32,081 nt of DNA, taken from JAJRXK01 sp964593155. Its GTDB lineage: Bacteria; Krumholzibacteriota; Krumholzibacteriia; JAJRXK01. The position numbers were made by a program, and so were the translations under genes. Positions 14,075-22,989 of the stretch are shown here, piece by piece. The notes under the pieces are model-generated. The model was not told the origin of the DNA. It worked only from the letters and a program-made list of their open reading frames with translations, and ran no database searches. Within the stretch, counting starts at the first letter, position 1; each line of letters opens with the position of its first letter. Where the stretch lies: positions 1 through 32,081 of the forward strand of contig CAZQHE010000036.1 of assembly GCA_964593155.1 (NCBI GenBank), read 5' to 3'.

Positions 14075-15690
14075 AAGCCGCGTGGATCGCGTCGATCGTA
14101 CTGGTCGTGGCCGTTCCGGTCCGCGCCGACGACCTGCGCGTGGAGATGAGCAACCTGCTCGAGCTGCAGATCGGCCGCGACTTCGCGAACGAAGAGGAAG
14201 ACCGCCGTCGCTTCTTCGACCAGTTCCTGCTCGACGTCTACCCCACACGGGATCTCCGCCTGGGCCTGCGCGTGGAACGCTTCGCCGACTCGCCGCCGCC
14301 CGAGCTGTTCGGCAACCCCGTGCCCGAGTACGAGTACGACCGCCTGGCGCAGCGCTTCGTCGAGTGGTCGAGCCGGCACGCGCGGTTCCGCGTGGGCAAC
14401 GGCTACGCCATCCTCGGCCACGGTCTGCTGTTCCGTGCCTTCGAGCTGCCCGGCGTGGTCCGGCAGACGCAGTTCCCGATCGTTTCGTACGCCGAGAGTC
14501 GTGATCTCGACGGCGTGACGCTCGACGCGTGGTACGGCCCGCTCGAGCTCACGCTGCTGCACGGTACGCCGGTGATCGCTCCCGACGTCGCGCCGGAACA
14601 GCCGAGCCAGGTGCGGCGTGGGGGGAGCGTGACCGGGGGCCGCGCGATGCTCGAGGTGGTCGAGGGCTTGCGACTGGGCGGCTCGGTGCTGCACGCCGAC
14701 GGTCTGGAGGCCGGTCTCGCCACCTCGCGCGCCGAGGAGTTCGGGGCGTTCGAACTCGAACTCGAGTTGCTCCGCTTCGTTCCGGGTGGCGTCGACCTGC
14801 CCTTCTTCCTGCGCACGAACGTCGAGTACGCCGGACGTGCGTGGCAACCCCTCGACGGCGGTCTGGACACGGCCACCGGTGTTCCGCACGCCTTGTACTC
14901 GAACACCCAGATCGGCTGGGACACCGGCGCGCTCGGCATCGAGACCAAGGACTACCACCAGTTCCGGTTGGGCGTGAACGATCCTCCCACGCTGGTCCCC
15001 GAGTTCACGCACCGCCTGCTGAACCGGACCACGCACGTGCTCGATCCGCTCGACGAGAAGGGACACCAGATCACGCTGGGCCAGCGACTGCCCGACTGGA
15101 TCGGACGCGGCTCGATCGAAATGGTGCACGCCCGGTCGGAGGGGCGCCTCGAGGTGCTCGGCGAGTTCCGCGACGAGCGGGAGTACGAGCAGTTCTTCGT
15201 GGCACTCGAGAGCGATCCCCGCCGCTCGGTCCGCGCGCGTGTGTACTTCAGCGACGGCCACGACGAGTTCGAGGGCCTCGAGGAGATCCGCACGGTCGGG
15301 TTCTTCGCCTCGTCGAACCGCCTGCCGCACGAGCTGTCGGTGGAACTCGACGTGGGGCACCAGGTGCGCGAGCGTCGCGGTCTGGACGAGGTCGTGCGCA
15401 GCGACGACATCGCGGTGGTGGCATCGCTTTCGCGGGCGTCGCTCGGGGCGGTGGGACTGCTGTGGGAGCGCACCGACGATCCGCTGTTCATCGACGACCC
15501 TTCGTTGGCCGAGGACGAGACCGTGAACCGTGACTTCGTCGGCGGCACGCTCTCGTGGCGCGTCGACGACAACCACGACGTGCTGGCCTTCTACGGCGAG
15601 CGCCGTGGCGGCGTGGCCTGCACGTCGGGGACCTGCTACTTCGTGCCCGACTTCGAGGGGCTGGAGCTGCGGGTGTTGAGCCGGTTCTAG
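14071..15690 (+). CDS. DUF6029-like outer-membrane protein, apparent CTG start
   Basis: 539 aa. The frame enters a clear signal peptide at 14071 (LKAAWIASIVLVVAVPVRAD), and no ATG, GTG or TTG is placed to start it. CTG at 14071 has GAGGAGGAA 6 bases upstream and overlaps the previous stop as CTGA, so I take CTG as the start. The mature protein begins LRVEMSNLLELQIGRD and is a string of amphipathic strands. The segments RLGLRVERFAD, RVGNGYAILGHGLLFRAFE and DLDGVTLDAWYGPLEL resemble DUF6029 proteins of Bacteroidota, predicted barrels of unknown function. It ends in LELRVLSRF, with the C-terminal Phe usual for outer-membrane proteins. Being last in a redoxin operon, it may be a client or surface partner of the redoxins. 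It stops one base before the convergent CBM48-like gene's stop. Confidence 0.72.
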   Translation: MKAAWIASIVLVVAVPVRADDLRVEMSNLLELQIGRDFANEEEDRRRFFDQFLLDVYPTRDLRLGLRVERFADSPPPELFGNPVPEYEYDRLAQRFVEWSSRHARFRVGNGYAILGHGLLFRAFELPGVVRQTQFPIVSYAESRDLDGVTLDAWYGPLELTLLHGTPVIAPDVAPEQPSQVRRGGSVTGGRAMLEVVEGLRLGGSVLHADGLEAGLATSRAEEFGAFELELELLRFVPGGVDLPFFLRTNVEYAGRAWQPLDGGLDTATGVPHALYSNTQIGWDTGALGIETKDYHQFRLGVNDPPTLVPEFTHRLLNRTTHVLDPLDEKGHQITLGQRLPDWIGRGSIEMVHARSEGRLEVLGEFRDEREYEQFFVALESDPRRSVRARVYFSDGHDEFEGLEEIRTVGFFASSNRLPHELSVELDVGHQVRERRGLDEVVRSDDIAVVASLSRASLGAVGLLWERTDDPLFIDDPSLAEDETVNRDFVGGTLSWRVDDNHDVLAFYGERRGGVACTSGTCYFVPDFEGLELRVLSRF

Positions 15691-15691
15691 C

Positions 15692-16384
15692 TCACGGCCC
15701 GACCGTCACCGCCTCCCCGCCCACCTCGATCGTCGCCCGCCGGCCCCCGAAGCCGTCGGGCTCGGTGTCCGGACCGGTTCCGGCGTCGATCCACGTGTCG
15801 CCGTCGACGACGAACTGGTAGGCGTAGGTTCCCGGTGTGAGCTCGATCGTGATCTCCCAGACCCCGTCGCCGTCGACGTCATCGAGCACGTGGGTCGCGG
15901 CGTCCCAGTCGTCGAACTCGCCTGCGAGCGACACGGCGTTCACCCGGCCGGTGGGTTCGAAGAGGAAGGTCACCGGCGTGCCCTGGGGGCCGGTGTCGAT
16001 CTCCACCGCTCCCGGGCCACCCTCGCGGGAGCCGTAGCCCACCACCATGGGCTCCTCCTCGACGACCACCACCGAGTTCTGTCCGCCGAAGCCGTCGTCG
16101 GTGAACTCGAGAGCCCACTCGTCGGTGATCCACTCCGATCCGTCGACCACGTACTTGTACTGGTGCCGACCGGGTGGCAGGTCGACGGTCACCTCCCACA
16201 CGCCGTCGACGTTCTCCATCGGGGTCGCCCCGGTGTCCCACTGGTTGAAGCTGCCGGCCAGGTTCACCGAGTTCGCGGGCGTGGGTGCGCGGTAGCGGAA
16301 GGTCACGGCGGTGGCGTGGGCCACGCTCGCCGACAGCGTGACCACCAGCAGAGCGAGCATCGTCGTACGGATGTTCAAGGTCAT
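15692..16384 (-). CDS. Secreted protein with two CBM48/AMPK-like glycogen-binding domains
   Basis: 230 aa. A signal peptide (residues 1 to about 24, LLVVTLSASVAHA) is followed by two copies of the same module. The first is VTFRYRAPTPANSVNLAGSF...WEVTVDLPPGRHQYKYVVDG...W (about 26-95); the second is VTFLFEPTGRVNAVSLAGEF...WEITIELTPGTYAYQFVVDG...W (about 137-205). The LAG.F..W and G.Y.Y.FVVDG patterns are those of CBM48/isoamylase N-terminal domains, which bind alpha-glucans. No catalytic domain is present. The ATG at 16384 opens the signal peptide; an upstream in-frame start would add 16 residues. It is divergent from the GH97 gene (138 bases apart), which fits a role in holding or sensing starch- or glycogen-like substrate for that enzyme. 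Confidence 0.85.
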   Translation of the reverse strand: MTLNIRTTMLALLVVTLSASVAHATAVTFRYRAPTPANSVNLAGSFNQWDTGATPMENVDGVWEVTVDLPPGRHQYKYVVDGSEWITDEWALEFTDDGFGGQNSVVVVEEEPMVVGYGSREGGPGAVEIDTGPQGTPVTFLFEPTGRVNAVSLAGEFDDWDAATHVLDDVDGDGVWEITIELTPGTYAYQFVVDGDTWIDAGTGPDTEPDGFGGRRATIEVGGEAVTVGP

Positions 16385-16452
16385 GACCTCCGGCCTGGGT
16401 TCGGACCCGAGAGCATAGACCAACGCGCGCACGACGTCGCGGTCGCGATTCG

Positions 16453-16481
16453 TTGCCGCGCTCCGGGCGCTCTGCTACCGT
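16453..16481 (+). promoter_or_regulatory. Promoter of the GH97-symporter operon
   Basis: TTGCCG (16453-16458), a 17-base spacer, then TACCGT (16476-16481), with TG one base upstream (extended -10). It lies 42 bases before the GH97 start, a good sigma-70-type arrangement. Confidence 0.5.
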
Positions 16482-16522
16482 CGCGCGGTTGCCGAAGGAT
16501 GTCGACTCCGGGAGGCCCACGC

Positions 16523-18577
16523 ATGACCCCGACGCGCGCCCGAACGCTGATCGTCGCCCTCGCCCTTCTCACCGCCGCCACGGCCCAGGCCCAGCTGTGG
16601 GAGGTCCGCTCGCCCGACGGGCGCATCGGATTCCGCGTGACGCTCGACGACCAGGGGCGCCTGTACCACCACGTCGATCACGACGGACGCCCGGTGGTCG
16701 AACGGTCGGCCCTGGGCTTCGTCCTGCAGGACGCCCCGTCCATGGACCGCGACTTCGAACTCGTCGAGCAGTCCACGGGGGAAGGTGTCGAGGAATACGA
16801 GCTGCCCTGGGGCGAGGTCCGGGCCGTCTCCGATGCCTACCGCGAGATGGAGCTGGAGTTCACGCAGCGCGGTCGCACGGTCGTGTTCACGGCGCGGGTG
16901 TTCGACGACGGGGTCGGCTTCCGCTTCACCTGGCCCGAGCAGGACGCGCTCGACGACTTCGTGATCCTGGACGAACTCACGGAGTTCGACTTCGCCGGTG
17001 ATCCGGTCGCGTGGTGGATCCCGGCCTACGCGGGCAATCGCTACGAGCACCTCTACCGGCGGCACCGCACGAGCGCGCTGGCGGCCATGCCGTCGGTGCG
17101 CGCGGTGCACACGCCGCTGACCCTCGAGACCGACCGCGGCCTGACCGTCGCGCTGCACGAGGCGGCGCTGACCGACTACGCCTCGATGACCCTCGTCGCC
17201 GAGCCCCAGGGCATGTTCGCCTGCGATCTCGTGCCCTGGTCCGACGGCACGAAGGTCAAGGCCCGCGCGCCGTTCCGGACGCCGTGGCGCACGGTGCAGA
17301 TCGGCACCCGTCCGGGCGAACTGCTCGAGTCGACCATGATCCTCAGCCTGAACGAACCCTCGGCGATCGACGACACGTCGTGGATCACGCCGGGCAAGTA
17401 CGCCGGCATCTGGTGGTCGCTGCACATCGACAAGGAGACCTGGGAGACCGGCCCGAGGCACGGTGCGACCACCGAGAACGCCAAGCGCATGATCGACTTC
17501 GCCGCCGAGAACGACTTCCTGGGCGTGCTGATCGAGGGCTGGAACACCGGCTGGGGCGACAGCTGGCTCGAGGAGGGCGTGTTCGACTTCACCACGCCCA
17601 CGCCCGACTACGATCTGGAGGAAGTCGCACGCTACGCCCGCGAGAAGGGCGTGACGATCGTCGGCCACCTCGAGAACGGCGGCGACGTCACGGGTTTCGA
17701 GGAGCGTCGCGAGATCGTCTTCGAACTCTTCCGCGATCTGGGCATCCGCGCGATCAAGTCGGGCTACGTGAGCCACGGTCAGGGGATCAGTCGCTACGAC
17801 GCCGAGGGCAACGAGATCGCCCGGGAATGGCAGCACGGCCAGTACATGGTCCGCCACTTCCGCGACACGGTGAAGGCCGCCGCGGAGTACGGCATCATGG
17901 TCAACGTGCACGAACCCATCAAGGGCACCGGCATCCGCCGCACCTGGCCGAACATGATGACACGCGAGGGCGCGCGCGGGCAGGAATACAACGCGTGGAG
18001 CCAGGGGAACGGACCGGACCACACGGTGATCCTGCCCTTCACGCGCATGCTCAGCGGCCCGATGGACTTCACGCCGGGCATCGTGAACGTCATGATCGAG
18101 CCGTACAAACCGAACAACCGTGTCCCGACCACGGTGGCCAAGCAGCTCGCCCTGTACGTGGTGATCCACTCGCCGCTGCAGATGGTCACCGACCTGCCCG
18201 AGCACTACGAGGGCGAGCCGGCCTTCGGCTTCATCCAGGACGTGGCCGTGGACTGGGAGCGATCGCTCGTGCTGAACGGAGCGATCGGCGACTACGTGAC
18301 CGTGGCGCGCAAGGAGCGGGGCGGTGACCAGTGGTTCCTCGGCAGCATCACCGACGAGAACCCGCGGCGGTTCGACGTCGCGCTCGACTTCCTCGACGCC
18401 GACACGGAGTACGTGGCCTACGTCTACGCCGACGCCGAGAGTGCGCACTGGGAGACGCGGCCCACGCAGACGAGCATCACGCGCGAGCGCGTGGATTCCG
18501 ACACCGTTCTGACGATCGAGTTGGCACCCGGCGGTGGGCAGGCCATTCGCTTCCAGCCGCTCACCGGTGAGGAGTAA
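16523..18577 (+). CDS. GH97 alpha-glucosidase (SusB-like), secreted
   Basis: 684 aa, the usual GH97 length. A signal peptide (residues 1 to about 23, ALLTAATAQAQ) is followed by the N-terminal beta-sandwich (WEVRSPDGRIGFRV...), the catalytic barrel (WWSLHIDKETW through EYNAW) and a C-terminal beta domain. Compared with Bacteroides SusB from memory, Glu384 (VGHLENGG) matches Glu439, Glu464 (VNVHEPIKGTG) matches Glu508, and Glu488 (EGARGQEYN) matches the catalytic acid Glu532; the 24-residue spacing of the last two is kept. KSGYVSHG is also the form of the inverting subgroup. It should release glucose from alpha-glucans in the periplasm. The ATG at 16523 has GGAGG eight bases upstream; an ATG at 16502 is less likely. 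The symporter gene follows directly. Confidence 0.93.
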   Translation: MTPTRARTLIVALALLTAATAQAQLWEVRSPDGRIGFRVTLDDQGRLYHHVDHDGRPVVERSALGFVLQDAPSMDRDFELVEQSTGEGVEEYELPWGEVRAVSDAYREMELEFTQRGRTVVFTARVFDDGVGFRFTWPEQDALDDFVILDELTEFDFAGDPVAWWIPAYAGNRYEHLYRRHRTSALAAMPSVRAVHTPLTLETDRGLTVALHEAALTDYASMTLVAEPQGMFACDLVPWSDGTKVKARAPFRTPWRTVQIGTRPGELLESTMILSLNEPSAIDDTSWITPGKYAGIWWSLHIDKETWETGPRHGATTENAKRMIDFAAENDFLGVLIEGWNTGWGDSWLEEGVFDFTTPTPDYDLEEVARYAREKGVTIVGHLENGGDVTGFEERREIVFELFRDLGIRAIKSGYVSHGQGISRYDAEGNEIAREWQHGQYMVRHFRDTVKAAAEYGIMVNVHEPIKGTGIRRTWPNMMTREGARGQEYNAWSQGNGPDHTVILPFTRMLSGPMDFTPGIVNVMIEPYKPNNRVPTTVAKQLALYVVIHSPLQMVTDLPEHYEGEPAFGFIQDVAVDWERSLVLNGAIGDYVTVARKERGGDQWFLGSITDENPRRFDVALDFLDADTEYVAYVYADAESAHWETRPTQTSITRERVDSDTVLTIELAPGGGQAIRFQPLTGEE

Positions 18578-18580
18578 CCC

Positions 18581-20182
<1,602 letters not shown>

Positions 20183-20307
20183 TCCGCCGGCGCGGGCGTT
20201 GCAGATTCCTTCACATCCAAGAGCGTCTTCGCCGCGAATCCGGTTGCATCGACGCCAATGCGTCGTCCCGACGGACGGCGCCCCCTTCCAACCGGGAAAG
20301 CCTGATC

Positions 20308-20511
20308 ATGAACGCCGAGAACAGCGGAACCACCACCTGGCCCGAGCTCGCCATCGGTCTGTACGACCGCCTCACCGGCCGCAACGCCGAGATCACCTAC
20401 GAGGCCGACAACCTCGAGATCGCCGTGCCGAGCGCGGCCCACGACGAAGCCCGGCACGCCACCTGGCGCGTGAGCGGCACGCTGCGCGTGCGCACGCGCG
20501 ACAACGCGTGA
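20308..20511 (+). CDS. Small hypothetical protein (67 aa)
   Basis: 67 aa, polar, with no signal peptide or membrane segment. It starts MNAENSGTTTWPELAIGLYDRLTGRNAEITYEADNLEIAVPS, cut here for length, and ends in a strand-rich basic tail (WRVSGTLRVRTRDN). ATG 20308; GGGAAAG lies 8-14 bases upstream as a possible ribosome-binding site. Codon use is like its neighbours. I do not recognise a family. Its stop overlaps the start of the next small gene (GTGA at 20508-20511), so the two are translated together, which supports both being real. Pattern alone (short helix then two or three strands) gives no function. Confidence 0.6.
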   Translation: MNAENSGTTTWPELAIGLYDRLTGRNAEITYEADNLEIAVPSAAHDEARHATWRVSGTLRVRTRDNA

Positions 20512-20750
20512 GACGCCCGATCGTCGACGCCGATCTGCGCTTGAACGTCGGCGCTGCGGAGATCACCATCCGTAGCGTCGACTCGCACGCCCGGGTCGAA
20601 CTCGGCCGCTGGCGGGATCTTCTCGTCCTGTGGCCCCACCGTCGCCGTCTCGGTGCCGCGCTCGGCATGCTGCGGCGACTGGGGGTGGACGGGGGAGTGC
20701 GCGTGCGAGGAATTCCCGTGTACGCCTGGTCGGCGTCTTCCGGGAGCTGA
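20508..20750 (+). CDS. Small hypothetical protein (80 aa), GTG start coupled to upstream gene
   Basis: 80 aa. GTG 20508 overlaps the upstream stop (GTGA). The protein begins MRRPIVDADLRLNVGAAEI, then TIRSVDSHARVELGRWRDL, a tryptophan and arginine-rich middle (LVLWPHRRRLGAALGMLRRLG) and a strand end (GVRVRGIPVYAWSA). It is basic, probably soluble, and could be a small beta-alpha protein. It ends 5 bases before the SDR-DUF2867 gene, so all three may form one transcript. No family recognised; the evidence for a gene is the overlap, the tight spacing on both sides and the lack of a better frame. Confidence 0.55.
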   Translation: MRRPIVDADLRLNVGAAEITIRSVDSHARVELGRWRDLLVLWPHRRRLGAALGMLRRLGVDGGVRVRGIPVYAWSASSGS

Positions 20751-20755
20751 TTCCC

Positions 20756-22228
20756 ATGACCCCATCGCGCGTCCTCGTCACGGGCGCGACCGGCTACATC
20801 GGTGGCCGTCTCGTGCCGCTGCTGCTCGAACGCGGGTCCACGGTGCGTTGCATGGCCCGCGATGCCGATCGACTCGAGGGCCGCTCCTGGAGTGCGGACG
20901 TCGAGAAGGTCGGTGCAGACGCGCTCGACGCCGGCTCGTTGGCGACGGCCCTCGAAGGGGTGGACACCGCCTACTACCTGATCCACAGCATGAAGGGCGG
21001 CGAGGACTTCGCGGCCCGCGACCGCGAGGCCGCGCGCAACTTCGGCCGGGCGTGTCGCGAGGCCGGCGTGCGGCACATCGTGTACCTGGGCGGCCTGGGC
21101 AGCGATCACCCCGAGGCGTCCACGCACCTGAGATCGCGGCGCGAAACGGGAGAGGTACTGCGCGAGAGCGGAGTGACGGTCACCGAGCTGCGCGCCGGTG
21201 TGGTGGTCGGATCGGGCAGCCTGGGTTTCGAACTGATCCGCTACCTCACCGAGCGCCTGCCGGTGCTGGTCTGTCCGCGCTGGGTGTTCACGAAGACCCA
21301 GCCGATCGCCGTGCGCGACCTGCTCCGCTACCTCGTGGCGGTCGGCGAACGGCCCGAGGTGCACGGTCGGATCCTGCCGGTGGGCGGGGCCGAGACCCTC
21401 AGCTACGGCGACATGATGCTGGGCTACGCCAGGGTCCGCGGACTGCCGCGGCGACTGCTGCCGGTGCCCGTGCTGAGCCCACGCCTGAGTTCGTACTGGG
21501 TGCACTTCGTCACCCCGGTGCCGGCCGACATCGCCCGCCCGCTGATCCTGGGACTGCGCAACGAATCGGTGGTCGACGACGACGTCGCCCGACGCCTGAT
21601 GCCGGACATCGAACCCGTCGGCTACGAAGCGGCCGTGCGGCGCGCGCTCGACAAACTCCGCGCCGAGACCGTCGAGACCACGTGGGCGGGGGCGCTGTCG
21701 TCGAGCCAGGAGGGCCTGCCGCCGGCGCGCCTGACCACGCGCGAGGGAATGATCGTCGAGCAGCGCGAGGTGGAGGTCCACGCGACGCCGCACGACGCCT
21801 ACGGCGCCTTCACGCGGCTGGGTGGCGAGTTCGGCTGGCCGGCGCTCGAGTGGGCGTGGCACCTGCGCGGCGTTCTCGACCGGATCGTCGGTGGAGTGGG
21901 AATGCGCCGTGGCCGGCGCCATCCCACGGAACTCCGTCCGGGCGACCCACTGGACTTCTGGCGGGTCGAGGAGGTCGTTCCCGACCAGCTCCTGCGCCTG
22001 CGGGCCGAGATGAAGGTCCCCGGCGGGGCCTGGCTCGAGTTCCAGGCCCATCGCGACGACGCCGGGCGCACCCACATGCGTCAGACGGCCTACTTCGCGC
22101 CGCACGGCCTGTTCGGGCTGCTGTACTGGTACGCCCTGTACCCCGTCCACGGCCTGGTCTTCGGCCGGATGATCGCCCGGCTGGCCCGGGTCGCCGAACA
22201 CGACGCCGGCCGGGCCGCACCGGCGTGA
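20756..22228 (+). CDS. NAD(P)-binding SDR-family protein fused to DUF2867
   Basis: 490 aa. Residues 1 to about 300 are an atypical (extended/NmrA-like) short-chain dehydrogenase: the nucleotide-binding motif is VLVTGATGYIGGRLVPLLL (residues 6-24), followed by AYYLIHSMKGGEDF, HIVYLGGLGSD and VTELRAGVVVGSGS. The catalytic Tyr-X-X-X-Lys is not seen in its usual form, as in many atypical members. Residues about 340-480 form a DUF2867 domain (QREVEVHATPHDAYGAFTRLG, WRVEEVVPDQLLRLRAEMKVPG, AYFAPHGLFGLLYWYALYP), a START-like fold. Proteins of this fused type are widespread with no proven substrate; a lipid or quinone ligand is a guess. ATG 20756 with GGGAG upstream. It follows two small coupled genes by 5 bases. 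Confidence 0.88.
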   Translation: MTPSRVLVTGATGYIGGRLVPLLLERGSTVRCMARDADRLEGRSWSADVEKVGADALDAGSLATALEGVDTAYYLIHSMKGGEDFAARDREAARNFGRACREAGVRHIVYLGGLGSDHPEASTHLRSRRETGEVLRESGVTVTELRAGVVVGSGSLGFELIRYLTERLPVLVCPRWVFTKTQPIAVRDLLRYLVAVGERPEVHGRILPVGGAETLSYGDMMLGYARVRGLPRRLLPVPVLSPRLSSYWVHFVTPVPADIARPLILGLRNESVVDDDVARRLMPDIEPVGYEAAVRRALDKLRAETVETTWAGALSSSQEGLPPARLTTREGMIVEQREVEVHATPHDAYGAFTRLGGEFGWPALEWAWHLRGVLDRIVGGVGMRRGRRHPTELRPGDPLDFWRVEEVVPDQLLRLRAEMKVPGGAWLEFQAHRDDAGRTHMRQTAYFAPHGLFGLLYWYALYPVHGLVFGRMIARLARVAEHDAGRAAPA

Positions 22229-22283
22229 CGCCGAGATCACGGGAGATTTTTTGCATTCCGCAATGGCGCTCGGGGTCCGGGGC

Positions 22284-22406
22284 TGCTAGCGTTTCGGGGC
22301 ACGAGAGGTGAGAACCACCTCCACCCACCTCCGCGATCGGTCGCGAGCCGGGCCGATCCACGCTTCGCGCAAGGCCCCGCCTTCGACCGAAGGCGGGGCC
22401 TTCGCG
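22284..22406 (+). ncRNA. Candidate small RNA or structured leader upstream of the RRM gene
   Basis: The 336-base spacer 22229-22564 has no gene but looks transcribed. A -10-like TGCTAGCGT (22284-22292) is followed by GAGGTG, a 5-base loop and CACCTC (22304-22309 with 22315-22321 region). Two copies of CCACCTCC follow (22315-22322 and 22325-22332), which are complementary to Shine-Dalgarno sequences. The stretch ends at a perfect 14-bp hairpin (22371-22402). It could be a separate RNA of about 110 bases or the 5' leader of the RNA-binding protein gene. This is inference from structure only. Confidence 0.35.
22371..22402 (+). terminator. Perfect 14-bp hairpin, terminator or attenuator
   Basis: Arms 22371-22384 and 22389-22402 are perfectly complementary (AAGGCCCCGCCTTC and its reverse complement) around a GACC loop. 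Only TT follows, so termination would be weak or need Rho. It stands 163 bases before the RRM gene and 143 bases after the DUF2867 gene. Confidence 0.55.
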
Positions 22407-22564
22407 TACGCAGAGGTGGTGCCGGCGAGAGATCGCCGAGGACCCGGTTCGGTCCGGGTCGAACGATGACGTCGCGATGCGCCGGAATGGTCCGGACATC
22501 GGGGAGCGTCGGGAGAGGGGGTCGGCGCGAATCGACTCCCATTGGACAAGCGAGAAAGCAAGCC

Positions 22565-22858
22565 GTGAAGAAGCTGTATGTAGGAAACCTGCCGTTCAGT
22601 GCCACCGAGTCCGAGGTCCAGGCGCTCTTCGCCGAGCACGGGACCGTCAACTCGGTTGCTCTCATCAACGACCGCGAGACCGGTCGTCCCCGTGGTTTCG
22701 GTTTCGTCGAGATGGAAGACGACGGCGCCGACAAGGCCATGAACAGTCTGAACGGTTACGAGATGGGCGGTCGTGCCCTTCGCGTGAACGAGGCCCAGGA
22801 GCGCCGCGGTGGCGGCGGCGGCGGTGGGAACCGCGGTCCTCGTCGCGAACGCTGGTAG
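22565..22858 (+). CDS. RRM-domain RNA-binding protein with glycine-rich tail
   Basis: 97 aa. One RNA recognition motif fills residues 1-80: RNP2 is KLYVGNLPF (3-11) and RNP1 is RGFGFVEM (43-50), with the aromatic residues needed for stacking on RNA in place. The tail is GGGGGGGNRGPRRERW, like cyanobacterial Rbp and other small bacterial glycine-rich RNA-binding proteins, which are often cold-induced and bind mRNA. The start is GTG 22565; the purine-rich GAGAAAGCAAG upstream is a weak ribosome-binding site. It has its own strong terminator and a long structured upstream region, so it is probably a single-gene transcript controlled at the RNA level, perhaps by itself. Confidence 0.93.
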   Translation: MKKLYVGNLPFSATESEVQALFAEHGTVNSVALINDRETGRPRGFGFVEMEDDGADKAMNSLNGYEMGGRALRVNEAQERRGGGGGGGNRGPRRERW

Positions 22859-22877
22859 GTCCCCCGCCTGCGTTTCC

Positions 22878-22916
22878 GGCCCTCCCACGGATCCGTACCG
22901 TGGGAGGGCCTTTCTT
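22878..22916 (+). terminator. Intrinsic terminator of the RRM gene
   Basis: A 13-bp perfect stem (GGCCCTCCCACGG at 22878-22890 with 22898-22910), loop ATCCGTA, followed by TTTCTT. This is the clearest Rho-independent terminator in the window. Confidence 0.9.
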
Positions 22917-22989
22917 ACCGGCCTTCCTGGCCGGTCATGCCCCCGAGATCACTCGTCCCACCCAGTGACCTCGAGCCCAGGATCGTAGT

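Noticed and set aside
22251..22292. TTGCAT (22251-22256) as the -35 partner of TAGCGT (22287-22292)
   Set aside because: The spacer is 30 bases, far from the 16-18 needed by a sigma-70 promoter.
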